This document shows, piece after piece, positions 43,478 to 51,916 of a stretch of 64,000 nucleotides of DNA. The first letter of the stretch is position 1; each line of letters opens with the position of its first letter. This DNA is from Flavobacteriales bacterium UBA6051. GTDB taxonomy: Bacteria > Bacteroidota > Bacteroidia > Flavobacteriales_D > Crocinitomicaceae. The notes below the pieces were generated by a model. The model ran no database searches, had not been told where the DNA came from, and worked only from the letters and a program-made list of their open reading frames with translations. Location: assembly GCA_002427735.1 (NCBI GenBank), contig DIYP01000007.1, positions 124,001 to 188,000 of the forward strand. The letters run 5' to 3'. Position numbers and translations under genes: made by a program.

Positions 43478-45493
43478 CTACTTGATAATTTTGTATTCAG
43501 TTCTTCTGTTTGCTTGATGCGCTGATTCTTTCTCTTCTTCCGTTGCTAACTTGGAGATGTGTTCATCTGTGTAGACGGGTACTGTACTTCCATATCCCTT
43601 GTGCTCAAGTCTGGAGGCTTCAATTCCCTTTGAAATCAAATAATCATAAACAGATTTAGCACGATTTCTAGAGAGTACTTCATTATTATTACCTCGCGAA
43701 TCTGTATGACCACCGATTTCTATTCGGGTATCGGCGTTCTCGTTCAAAAACGCAACCAGTTTGTTCAATTCAACATATGATTCTTTGCGCAAAGTTGATT
43801 TTCCTAGGTCAAAGAATACATTTTCCAGAACAATGGAGTTGGTATTATCATCCAGAGGAACCATTGGGACGTCCATGTGAATAGCTTCAAGGTTATCCGG
43901 GTTAGTCATATTGAAGTTTTCCGAGAAAAATGCATAACCTGGGTATGAAACATTCAGTGCATATTCACGATTGGTTGGTAGCGAGACCATAAACTCTCCA
44001 GTTACTTTATCGGCTTCAGAATAAATAATTTCTTTTCCGGTTTTAAGATCAATTAACTGAAATTTCCCTGGAATAGGTTTGCGTGTATTTATATCAAACA
44101 CTACACCTTCAAAGTACAAAGTCTTAGTAGGGCGCATATTTTCGGGCATCGTGAAATAATAAATATCCAATCCACCATAGCCTCCATCTCGATCCGAAGC
44201 AAAAAATGCAATTTCACCGTCTGGGGATACCATGAGCGAGTTTTCATCATAACCTGTATTTATTGGATAGCCCAGGTTTATTGGATCAGACCAGTTGCCA
44301 TCTTCATCCATGCGTGTCATGTATAAATCTGATCCGCCCATTCCAACATGGCCTCTAGAAGCAAAATAAAGCGTTCTACCATCCGGATGAATTAGTACCG
44401 ATTCCTCTTGTTCCGGTGTGTTGATATGCATAGGTAATCGTTCAGCAGTCGACCACTGACCATTATCCAAAAGTCGCGTTACGAAAATGTCAGAATCTTC
44501 AGGTTCTCCTCGCTTACTAACTCTTCTGACAAAATACAAGGTTTTACCATCAGAAGACAAGGATGGTTGGGACTCCCATGTGAAGGTGTTTATTGAACCA
44601 GGTAAGTTGGTTGGATTCATCCAACGTGCTCCTAACTTTTTAGTGTAGAACAAGTCACAGCTTCCGCGGCCTGTTCTTCCATCTCCGTAGTCCATTCCTG
44701 TCAAATTATCTGCGCACGCTACAAAAACAAGTGATCGGCCATCGGGAGCAATGGTTGGTGCCCCTTCATTCAATACAGAGTTTATATTTTCTGGCATGGC
44801 TACTGCCTTTCCCCAAATATTGTTGTCTCCCAGCTTAGAGACATAAAAATCCTCCTGTTCTTTTGTTGGCCCTAAAACTCTTCCATCAGGAATTCTTCGT
44901 GTAAAAAGAATGGTTTTTCCGTCGACAGTAATCGTTGGGAAGTATTCAGGGTACTTTGTATTAATTCCAGGTCCGATATTGATTGGATTAAAGCTCTGCG
45001 GATTTTTCATTGATTCAATGGCAAACTCACAATTCGCACGAATTTGTCGTGCATTCTTCAATAATTCAGGGTTCGCATTCCTGTTGCGTTCAAAGAAATC
45101 AATGTTTTGAATCGCTTCTTCGTACATTCCTACAGCGTTTTGTAGGTTCGCTAAATAGAAATACGTACTCCCCCCAGGACTATGATTTGGATTAATTTCC
45201 AGTGCTCTTTTGTAGTGGTCAATAGCGCTATTATAATCACCAATTAATTCACAAAACTCACCGGCGAACATATGTGCTTCCCAAAAATTAGGATCTTTTT
45301 CCAATGCCTGATCCATCAGTCGAATACCTTCCCTAAAATTTGGGGTGTTTGTCTGTGGGTCAATGGTAAGCCCTGGAGCTGCTTTCCCTTGCTCAAAAAG
45401 CTTAATTGCCTTCTTATTTTTTGTTGAATAATACTGCGCGCTAGAGCAGCTGATGAAGAAAAATGTGCTAAAAAGAAATAAGAAATATCGCAT
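43478..45493 (-). CDS. porE: PorE-like OmpA-family lipoprotein (TPR, PD40 propeller, CRD, OmpA)
   Basis: The 671 residues are arranged as a lipoprotein signal (FFFISCSS, Cys near 16), TPR repeats (about 60-145), WD40/PD40-type beta-propeller repeats (about 178-445, such as TVDGKTILFTRRI and HPDGRTLYFASRG), a carboxypeptidase-regulatory-like domain (about 455-530), and a C-terminal OmpA peptidoglycan-binding domain (about 559-671, with GGHTDSRGN and NRRTEY). This exact order is that of PorE, the peptidoglycan-linked component of the T9SS in Porphyromonas. It fits the five T9SS substrates in this window. Other OmpA/TPR proteins share parts of the plan, so orthology is inferred. Confidence 0.85.
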   Translation of the reverse strand: MRYFLFLFSTFFFISCSSAQYYSTKNKKAIKLFEQGKAAPGLTIDPQTNTPNFREGIRLMDQALEKDPNFWEAHMFAGEFCELIGDYNSAIDHYKRALEINPNHSPGGSTYFYLANLQNAVGMYEEAIQNIDFFERNRNANPELLKNARQIRANCEFAIESMKNPQSFNPINIGPGINTKYPEYFPTITVDGKTILFTRRIPDGRVLGPTKEQEDFYVSKLGDNNIWGKAVAMPENINSVLNEGAPTIAPDGRSLVFVACADNLTGMDYGDGRTGRGSCDLFYTKKLGARWMNPTNLPGSINTFTWESQPSLSSDGKTLYFVRRVSKRGEPEDSDIFVTRLLDNGQWSTAERLPMHINTPEQEESVLIHPDGRTLYFASRGHVGMGGSDLYMTRMDEDGNWSDPINLGYPINTGYDENSLMVSPDGEIAFFASDRDGGYGGLDIYYFTMPENMRPTKTLYFEGVVFDINTRKPIPGKFQLIDLKTGKEIIYSEADKVTGEFMVSLPTNREYALNVSYPGYAFFSENFNMTNPDNLEAIHMDVPMVPLDDNTNSIVLENVFFDLGKSTLRKESYVELNKLVAFLNENADTRIEIGGHTDSRGNNNEVLSRNRAKSVYDYLISKGIEASRLEHKGYGSTVPVYTDEHISKLATEEEKESAHQANRRTEYKIIK

Positions 45494-45521
45494 ATATTAT
45501 AATTCGTTCAATTACTATTTG

Positions 45522-45556
45522 AAGTATGCATCTATACAGATGTCTCTGGCATACTT
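45522..45556. repeat. Imperfect palindrome in the 203-bp spacer between porE-like and K+ channel genes
   Basis: AAGTATGC (45522-45529) and GCATACTT (45549-45556) are inverted 8-bp arms. Inside them CATCT (45529-45533) and AGATG (45538-45542) can pair as well. No T-run follows, so it is more likely a regulatory site or weak hairpin than a terminator. The rest of the spacer shows nothing I recognise. Confidence 0.5.
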
Positions 45557-45696
45557 TCAAAAACCATTCCTGTTTCTCGGTGAAAGACCTTCGATTTTGG
45601 TTTGAAGATACTTTTTTCTATTCAAATTCAAGAAGCCAGGCTATAGAATTACTTATCTGAACACTATAACAGAATTACGTATGGTTGTTACGCCAA

Positions 45697-46608
45697 TTAG
45701 ATGGACTCTGTATTGTTCAGTTCATCGATAAACAGGTCAATTTCACCATCTTCTCCAGCCTGAAAGTTTCGTGTAAAGCGGACACCTTCCAGCCATTGAT
45801 CACCAGCATAGGACTGTCTCTCAAAAACATTCTGACTATGCGTCTCATCGAAAGCATCAGCTAATACAATTATTTCAGCATTGCGGTCTTTCAATTTCTG
45901 AACATCTAACCCGTGCAGTGGTGATTCTTCATTTACGATATGTACAATTGTCCAAGTTAATGGGAAGAAATGAATCTGATCTATTTGCAACGGTAGTCGA
46001 TGGTATTCTTTGAGGAATCCTTCTTTAGCTTCTTCTCTGTCTATGCTGAGCATCACACGAACAGAAGCATTCAGCAATGTTGAATTCCGCTGATTGACCA
46101 TTTTTAGCATGATGGCCATGTCGTCTTGATAGGGGGTGAGTATAATATTCTCTGTAAAAAGGATTTTACTGGAAGGCTTAGAAAAACGTCCATAAAGTAG
46201 CCCGGTAATAAGCGCAATTCCCAATAAACCAATAAAGGATTCAAAAGCAGCGACTATGTTCGCTGAAAGTCCAATAGGGGATAAGTGTCCATATCCTACG
46301 GTGGTGATGGTTTGAATGGAGAAAAAGAAAGCATTGAAAAAGGGCGAGCGCATATCGTCAATGCCTGATATTTGATCAACTCCTACAAGCATGTAAATAC
46401 ATGCAAATAAAACATTCACTACTAAGTAGCTGACCAGTGCTAGTCCTATGAACTGTAGCCAGCTAAGATCAATCAAAAACTTGTATATATCTTTTATTCC
46501 GCGGAGACCACCGTGACGTTTGATGTTATAAGAACCATCCTGATTGATAATTCTTCGTACTCGGTGTTTATAACTGGAACCTAGGCCGGGATCATTTGTT
46601 TTCGTCAT
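45697..46608 (-). CDS. Inward-rectifier-type K+ channel (KirBac-like)
   Basis: The 303-residue protein has a slide-helix region, two membrane helices with a pore loop between them, and the selectivity filter TTVGYG (102-107). A C-terminal immunoglobulin-like cytoplasmic domain (about 145-300) follows, with the Kir pattern ASVRVMLSI and LPLQIDQIHFFPLTWTIVH. The N-terminal RVRRIINQDGSYNIKRHG matches KirBac. It should conduct K+ as a tetramer in the inner membrane. It lies 23 bp after the 127-residue protein gene, so they are probably one operon. Confidence 0.92.
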   Translation of the reverse strand: MTKTNDPGLGSSYKHRVRRIINQDGSYNIKRHGGLRGIKDIYKFLIDLSWLQFIGLALVSYLVVNVLFACIYMLVGVDQISGIDDMRSPFFNAFFFSIQTITTVGYGHLSPIGLSANIVAAFESFIGLLGIALITGLLYGRFSKPSSKILFTENIILTPYQDDMAIMLKMVNQRNSTLLNASVRVMLSIDREEAKEGFLKEYHRLPLQIDQIHFFPLTWTIVHIVNEESPLHGLDVQKLKDRNAEIIVLADAFDETHSQNVFERQSYAGDQWLEGVRFTRNFQAGEDGEIDLFIDELNNTESI

Positions 46609-46631
46609 AAGACGAATTTAATGAAGACGGT

Positions 46632-47015
46632 TTAATTTGTCGATATGAAATACCAATTGTCTGACAATCTCTGGTATTCCTGTAGGAACTTATTCAATAC
46701 TCCGTTCTTTTGGCCAGGACGCAAAAAGTAGGACGTCTGAGAAATATGGTCAAACGATTTTTTGATCAGTTCAAGTACGTTAGAGCCAATAAGCATTTCT
46801 GACGTACGTGTGTCAAAGTTATAACTCTCAAAGACGTCAATAATTTTGTTCTTGTTTTGCAATTCTTCTAACGTAGGATTCTTTTTTCGCTGCAATTCAT
46901 CAAGGAAAGGAAGCAATCTTGCGCTCAGATCAACAAAGTGTCGCAAAACAAGATTTGCCTCATTTAGCTTGTCAATTTCTTGTGCTTTCATGATATTCAG
47001 TGTTTTACGTTTCAT
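46632..47015 (-). CDS. Small helical cytoplasmic protein of unknown function
   Basis: The product has 127 residues from the ATG at 47015; a second ATG at 46991 would remove eight basic residues. It is all-helical and charged with no signal peptide or membrane segment. No family is recognised. It precedes the K+ channel gene by 23 bp on the same strand, so a link in expression, perhaps regulation of the channel, is possible but not shown. Confidence 0.65.
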   Translation of the reverse strand: MKRKTLNIMKAQEIDKLNEANLVLRHFVDLSARLLPFLDELQRKKNPTLEELQNKNKIIDVFESYNFDTRTSEMLIGSNVLELIKKSFDHISQTSYFLRPGQKNGVLNKFLQEYQRLSDNWYFISTN

Positions 47016-47067
47016 CTATTATTAATAACGGAGTGTATTCGAGAATCGTTGAATAGGTGTTCTCAAA

Positions 47068-47092
47068 AATTAACATTTCTGAGTTGTTAATT
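47068..47092. promoter_or_regulatory. Inverted repeat upstream of the T9SS/TonB-receptor locus
   Basis: AATTAACA (47068-47075), 9 nt, then TGTTAATT (47085-47092) are perfect 8-bp arms. The site is 10 nt upstream of the -33 element, the usual place for an activator dimer. The 127-residue gene reads away on the other strand. Confidence 0.45.
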
Positions 47093-47102
47093 ATCAAAGC
47101 CC

Positions 47103-47136
47103 TTGTTTCAACGAAAACCAGAATGTTCTATCTTTG
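47103..47136 (+). promoter_or_regulatory. Promoter of the T9SS gene at 47158
   Basis: TTG (47103-47105), 23 nt, then TATCTTTG (47129-47136), an exact -7 match 21 nt upstream of the ATG at 47158. Confidence 0.65.
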
Positions 47137-47157
47137 TCGGAAACAAAATCTAATTTT

Positions 47158-48105
47158 ATGAAGAAATTTTTACTATTTACTGCTGCAAGTTTCCTTGCAT
47201 TATCAGCTTTCGGGCAGACTCAAATTGGAAACGGCGACATGGAATCTTGGCCAAATGATGATGAGCCAGAGAACTGGAATAGCTTTTTGACTGCTTCAGG
47301 TGCTTTTTCAGGTGCTGCAAGTGATCAATGTGATGAGTCTTCTGACACGCGTCCAGGGTCTTCTGGAAGTTCAAGTGCGCGTATTTTTTCAACAAGTACT
47401 TTTGGGATTATCGCGAATGGTAACTTGACACTTGGGAAAGTGAATATGGGATCTATTACTCCGGCTAGTTCAGAGAACTATAACTGGACAGAGGCAGGGA
47501 ATGCGGATCATTCTGAAGCATTAACTGATCAACCAGATTCTATTGTTTTTTGGGCGATGTTTACTCCAAATGGTGGAAACGGAAATGCGCGCATGAAAGC
47601 AACGTTGCATACTGATTATAATTACCGTGATCCAGAGGATGGTGCAGCGGCAAACGAAGTAGTAGCGACAGCTGTTGTTAATTACCCATCAACTGGAGGT
47701 AACTGGCAGCGTTTTGCAGTAGCATTTGATTACGCTGGACCTGCAGCGATTGTTGACCAAGCATATATTCTTGTAACATTTACAACGAATGAAACTCCGG
47801 GCGGTGGAGATGGCGGAGACCAGGTTTGGATTGATGACGTAGAGTTGATTTACAATGATGACGCTTCTGTCAACGAATTGGATAACGACGGAATTGTTGT
47901 TTCAATGAATAATGAAGCGGGTATTATCTCAGTTGATTCTCCGGCTCCATTGAACGGAACTTACAGTGTTTATAATACTATGGGGCAAACTATTCAAACT
48001 GGAGAAGTTATGAATGAAATTCCGTTTGCAAATGTTCCTGGTGTATACTATGTGCACATTGCAGCGAACAATAAAGCTTACAAATTCGAAATTCTGAAGA
48101 ATTAA
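47158..48105 (+). CDS. Secreted protein with T9SS-type C-terminal domain (degenerate YPNP motif)
   Basis: From the ATG at 47158 the protein has 315 residues and signal peptide MKKFLLFTAASFLALSAFGQ. The earlier TTG-started frame is rejected. The mature part begins IGNGDMESWPNDDEPENW, a pattern of carbohydrate-binding jelly-roll domains (residues about 20-235; VWIDDVELIY closes it). The last ~75 residues resemble a sorting domain (YSVYNTMGQTIQTGEV, NVPGVYYVHIAA, KFEILKN), but the YPNP motif is absent (SVDSPAPLNGTY instead). The TonB receptor gene follows after a terminator hairpin. A role in binding a glycan or other TonB-imported ligand is inferred. Confidence 0.83.
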   Translation: MKKFLLFTAASFLALSAFGQTQIGNGDMESWPNDDEPENWNSFLTASGAFSGAASDQCDESSDTRPGSSGSSSARIFSTSTFGIIANGNLTLGKVNMGSITPASSENYNWTEAGNADHSEALTDQPDSIVFWAMFTPNGGNGNARMKATLHTDYNYRDPEDGAAANEVVATAVVNYPSTGGNWQRFAVAFDYAGPAAIVDQAYILVTFTTNETPGGGDGGDQVWIDDVELIYNDDASVNELDNDGIVVSMNNEAGIISVDSPAPLNGTYSVYNTMGQTIQTGEVMNEIPFANVPGVYYVHIAANNKAYKFEILKN

Positions 48106-48133
48106 GAGCAAGTAGAAAAAATAGATTATTTTC

Positions 48134-48163
48134 GGGTCGTATAAAACTATACGACCCTTTTTT
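48134..48163 (+). terminator. Intrinsic terminator directly before a TonB receptor gene
   Basis: GGGTCGTATA (48134-48143) and TATACGACCC (48148-48157) form a perfect 10-bp stem with the loop AAAC, followed by six T residues. It ends 9 nt before the ATG at 48173, leaving no room for a promoter between them. It may act as an attenuator with partial read-through. Confidence 0.9.
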
Positions 48164-48172
48164 ATACTACCT

Positions 48173-50608
48173 ATGAAGAGATTATTGTGCGGAGCGTTTG
48201 TCGCGTTGGGTTTCATGACAATTGGACAAACAGGAATTTTGTCAGGAACCGTTGTAGATGATAAAAATGAGCCCATTATGGGGGCTTCGGTTATTTTTAG
48301 GACCGACATTACAATCGGAGCAATTACAGATGATTCCGGACACTATGAAATGGAATTACCTGTTGGAGAGGCAAGAATTATTTGTCGTTATTCCTCAATG
48401 CGAAAGGACACCTCACTTGTTTTGATTCTTCAGGGGGAAGTTATAAGTCACGATATTCAGCTATTTCCGATTGTGCAGGAAATAGAAGGAGTGGATGTTA
48501 AAGTAGGAAAGTTTGATAAACCTTTTGAAACGCAAACCGTTTCAATGGAGGTGTTGAAACCTGAGTTAATAGAAAACAAAGTCACACGAAGCATTGAAAC
48601 GGCGCTTGATCAAACACCGGGATTAAATATTTTGGATGGTGAACCTCAAATTCGTGGAGGTTCCGGTTTTACATTTGGTGTAGGCTCCAAGGTGGCTGTA
48701 ATCGTAGATGATATGCCGATGTTATCTGGCGACGCTGGAAGACCTGAATGGGGATTTGTTCCTGTAGAGAATATACATCAGATTGAAGTGATTAAAGGGG
48801 CTTCATCCGTATTGTCAGGGAGTTCAGCTTTATCTGGATCTGTGCATATCCGAACTGCTTATCCTAAGGCAAAACCGAAGACAAAGGTGAATGTATACAC
48901 GGGTATGTATTCACGTCCTGCGCAGGATGGTGCTACTTGGTGGAATGATTTTCCATTAATTACAGGGGCTAATTTTTTGCATTCGAGAATGATCAAAAAT
49001 CTTGATCTAGTTGTCGGTGGAAATGTTAATTATGATCATGGTTATATCGGCCCACCTGTTCAGGATTCAATTATTGCTACTTCACTTGGAGGACTTTACG
49101 CTGATACGATTTCAAATTTTACCAATCAGCAAATGTCTAGTAAGCGTGCAAGGTTAAATTTTAATCTTCGTCATCGCTCGAAGCGTTTTAAAGGATTAAA
49201 CTATGGGGTAAATGGCAATGCGATGCTCGCTCAAACGAATCTTGCATTTGCTTGGTTAGGTGATTCTTCTGATTTATTCAGAGCCTATCCTGGCGCTGTT
49301 TTCCTTCAGGATCAGTGGATTTTTCATATTGACCCATTCGTCAACCTGATTACAAAGACACATGGAAAGCATCATTTTAGAACGCGCATGTTGCATGCGG
49401 ACAATCAAATGACGGCAAACCAATCGAATAAGTCAACGACTTTCTATGGGGATTACATGTGGCAAAACCGCTTCAAAAATCTTGGAGACCTTGATTTTAT
49501 TGGAGGGATCTCTGGTAACTACACGAATTCCTTTGCCAACTTATATGTAGGATCAGGTAGTCCAAATAATGATATACTCAATATCTCCGCATATACGCAG
49601 TTAGAACGAAAATTTGCAAAAGTATTAAACCTCTCAGTCGGTGGTCGTTTGGAATATTTCCGTTTGAATGATTCAATTACTGCCTTGAAGCCTATATTTA
49701 GAGCTGGTGGTAGTATTAAGTTATACCAGGAGACTTATTTGCGCGCTTCTTACGGTCAGGGATATCGATTTCCAACAATCACAGAACGTTTTATTCGAAC
49801 GGGAGTTGGAAACCTGGGCGTATTCCCGAATCCTGATCTGAAACCAGAAAGTAGCTGGAATGCTGAAGTAGGAATCAAGCAAGGCTTGAAAATAGGTGGA
49901 TTGTATGGTTATCTCGATATAGCAGGTTTTTGGCAGGAATATCAGAACACTATAGAATATATGTTCGGATTCTGGGGAGATGGATCGTCGCTGGGTAATC
50001 TGGCAGGTTTTCGCTTTATGAATACTGGTGAGTCAAGAGTATTAGGAATTGATGTGTCATTTTCAGGAAAAGCAAACATTGGAAAGAAGACCGAGCTGAC
50101 GTTTATGACCGGATACAACTACATTGTTCCAAAGTCGCTCAATCCAGATTATGTATACTGGGAAGGAGTGAATGCCCTTGGTCAGGACACGTCGTATACG
50201 TTTAATTCAACGTCGTTGAATTCTGAAAGTGGAATCTTGAAATATCGCTTTTTACATAACGTGAAGGGAGATCTGGAATTTACCTTCTTCAAGAAGTTCA
50301 GTGTTGGAATGAGTGTTAAGTACTTCAGTAAAATAGAGAACATGGATTTGGCGATTCAATCTTTTGAAGAGTTGACGGAACAATTGTTTTATCAGCAGAA
50401 TGTGGAGTATATGGATTATTATGAGCGTCATCGTTTTGGTAATTGGATTTTTGATGCCCGAGTTTCCTGTAATTTGGGAGAAAAGCATAAGGTTTCACTA
50501 GTAAGTGCAAATGTTATGAATCGCGTTTATTCATTAAGACCGCTGAAGATAGAACAGCCTCGAACTATTATGCTTCAATACTCGTTTAAACTGGATAAGA
50601 ACAGTTAA
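48173..50608 (+). CDS. TonB-dependent receptor with N-terminal CarboxypepD-regulatory-like domain
   Basis: The 811 residues comprise a signal peptide (to GQTG, about 19-22), a carboxypeptidase-regulatory-like domain (about 22-100, LSGTVVDDKNEPIMGASVIF), a plug domain (about 110-230, with the IRGGSGFTFGVGSKV segment and VIKGASSVLSGSSALSG), and a long outer-membrane barrel ending MLQYSFKL. It imports a siderophore, vitamin or other ligand across the outer membrane using TonB energy. The neighbouring secreted gene suggests a peptide or glycan ligand, but the substrate is unknown. No SusD partner is present. Confidence 0.92.
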   Translation: MKRLLCGAFVALGFMTIGQTGILSGTVVDDKNEPIMGASVIFRTDITIGAITDDSGHYEMELPVGEARIICRYSSMRKDTSLVLILQGEVISHDIQLFPIVQEIEGVDVKVGKFDKPFETQTVSMEVLKPELIENKVTRSIETALDQTPGLNILDGEPQIRGGSGFTFGVGSKVAVIVDDMPMLSGDAGRPEWGFVPVENIHQIEVIKGASSVLSGSSALSGSVHIRTAYPKAKPKTKVNVYTGMYSRPAQDGATWWNDFPLITGANFLHSRMIKNLDLVVGGNVNYDHGYIGPPVQDSIIATSLGGLYADTISNFTNQQMSSKRARLNFNLRHRSKRFKGLNYGVNGNAMLAQTNLAFAWLGDSSDLFRAYPGAVFLQDQWIFHIDPFVNLITKTHGKHHFRTRMLHADNQMTANQSNKSTTFYGDYMWQNRFKNLGDLDFIGGISGNYTNSFANLYVGSGSPNNDILNISAYTQLERKFAKVLNLSVGGRLEYFRLNDSITALKPIFRAGGSIKLYQETYLRASYGQGYRFPTITERFIRTGVGNLGVFPNPDLKPESSWNAEVGIKQGLKIGGLYGYLDIAGFWQEYQNTIEYMFGFWGDGSSLGNLAGFRFMNTGESRVLGIDVSFSGKANIGKKTELTFMTGYNYIVPKSLNPDYVYWEGVNALGQDTSYTFNSTSLNSESGILKYRFLHNVKGDLEFTFFKKFSVGMSVKYFSKIENMDLAIQSFEELTEQLFYQQNVEYMDYYERHRFGNWIFDARVSCNLGEKHKVSLVSANVMNRVYSLRPLKIEQPRTIMLQYSFKLDKNS

Positions 50609-50656
50609 TTGTTTAATCCTTTTTTATCAGCGAGCCCCAGTTTATAATAAATGTTG

Positions 50657-50664
50657 TACTTTCG
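50657..50664 (+). promoter_or_regulatory. Candidate -7 box of the B12 operon
   Basis: TACTTTCG matches TAnnTTTG at seven of eight positions and lies just upstream of the riboswitch, where transcription should start. The -33 element is not clear. Confidence 0.4.
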
Positions 50665-50671
50665 CACCGAC

Positions 50672-50830
50672 TTTTGGTTCACTCTGTGATGAAAAAGGAA
50701 TCCGGTGTAATTCCGGAACTGTATCTGCAGCTGTAAGCACTTAAAGTTGATTTTAACAATGTCACTGCTTCTATCTCAAAAGAAGTGGGAAGGCGAAATC
50801 AATAAGGTGTAAGTCAGAATACTTGCCTAA
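50672..50830 (+). ncRNA. Cobalamin riboswitch
   Basis: The leader contains the conserved blocks of the B12-sensing aptamer in order: GGTTC (50676), AAAGGAATCCGGTG (about 50693-50706), TTCCGGAACTG, the core CAGCTGTAAGC (about 50728-50738), CACTG (50763) with GTGGGAAGGC (about 50785-50794), and a B12 box AAGTCAGAATACTTGCC (50811-50827). It senses adenosylcobalamin or a related cobamide and lowers expression of the uptake operon downstream. Exact ends are uncertain by a few nt. Confidence 0.92.
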
Positions 50831-50869
50831 GTCAATAAATGAAGACTTCAGATTAAAGTCGGATTTAGT

Positions 50870-50903
50870 ATGACGCGCAAGTGCACGCATGCCATTTTCT
50901 TTT
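50870..50903 (+). promoter_or_regulatory. Putative riboswitch expression platform hairpin
   Basis: ATGACGCGC (50870-50878) can pair with GCACGCAT (50883-50890) around AAGT, with one bulge and one mismatch, and a U-rich stretch (50894-50903) follows. It looks like a weak terminator placed between the aptamer and the ATG at 50946. The remaining ~40 nt of the 337-nt gap are AT-rich with nothing else visible. Confidence 0.45.
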
Positions 50904-50945
50904 AACTGATTTCTTCAACGTTTAATTTATTTAATTTTTTATACG

Positions 50946-51908
50946 ATGAAGAAAATTTACGTATTTGTAGCCGCTCTATTTATTGGAGCACACGTTAACG
51001 CACAAACTGTCGTTGACTTTGAATCGGTAACCTTATCGTCAGAATCTTATGACAATGGTTCTGGAGGAGCTGGAGAGTTCGTCTTAGATGGAATTCGTTT
51101 TGCAAACTATTACAACTCAGGTGGTTGGTGGAATGGTTTTTCTATTTCCAATACAACGGATGTGACGACTCCAGGTTATGGAAACCAATACAGCGTGATA
51201 ACTGGAAGTGGGAATAATGGATCAAGCAATTATGCTATTTACTATTCAGGTGAAGGAATAAATGGTGTTAGCGCTGCCCAGGCCATTGATTCTTTTAAAA
51301 TCACAAACACTACTTATGCCGCACTGTCTATGCTAGATGGTGATGGTATAGGCAAACAATTTGGTTCTACGACGAACGCACAAGGCGCCGATGATGGAAC
51401 AAATGGAGAGGATTTTTTCAAAGTCTGGTTCATTTGTGAAGATTACGGTCAAACAATGAAAGACTCGGTTGAGTTTTATCTTGCGGACTATCGTTTTCAA
51501 GACAATAACATGGATTACATTGTTCAGTCATGGACAAATATAGACGTATCAGGATTTGGGTTTGATGTGAATATCATCAATTTCCGTTTCGAGTCTTCTG
51601 ATATGTCAAATGGATTCATTAACACACCGACTTATTTTGCCATGGATGATATGAACATTCGAAGCAATGTTGGAGTGGAAGAGTTGAGCGCTTCTTCAAT
51701 AAACTGTTACCCTAATCCAGTATCGGATGTTTTGACTGTTGAAGGTGGAGAAGGAACATTACGCGTTTTCGATGTGAACGGTCGAGTAATGGTTTCTAAA
51801 GATCACAATGTGAAGTCACAAGTTGATTTTGCTGCTTATCCATCAGGTGTTTACACACTTGAGTTGATAACAAGTGAAGGACGTCTTACACAGAAGATTT
51901 TAAAATAA
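50946..51908 (+). CDS. DUF4465 protein with T9SS type A sorting domain, first gene of the B12 operon
   Basis: The 320-residue protein has signal peptide MKKIYVFVAALFIGAHVNAQ and a DUF4465-like domain (about 21-235; GEFVLDGIRFANYYNSGGWWNGF and SFKITNTTYAALSMLDGDG). A type A sorting domain closes it (INCYPNPVSDVLTVEG, YPSGVYTLELITS, QKILK). It should be exported and displayed on the cell surface. Being the first gene behind a cobalamin riboswitch and beside a TonB receptor, it likely helps capture cobalamin. A terminator-like hairpin separates it from the receptor gene. A lectin-like or metal role cannot be excluded. Confidence 0.88.
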   Translation: MKKIYVFVAALFIGAHVNAQTVVDFESVTLSSESYDNGSGGAGEFVLDGIRFANYYNSGGWWNGFSISNTTDVTTPGYGNQYSVITGSGNNGSSNYAIYYSGEGINGVSAAQAIDSFKITNTTYAALSMLDGDGIGKQFGSTTNAQGADDGTNGEDFFKVWFICEDYGQTMKDSVEFYLADYRFQDNNMDYIVQSWTNIDVSGFGFDVNIINFRFESSDMSNGFINTPTYFAMDDMNIRSNVGVEELSASSINCYPNPVSDVLTVEGGEGTLRVFDVNGRVMVSKDHNVKSQVDFAAYPSGVYTLELITSEGRLTQKILK

Positions 51909-51916
51909 AGTAAACG

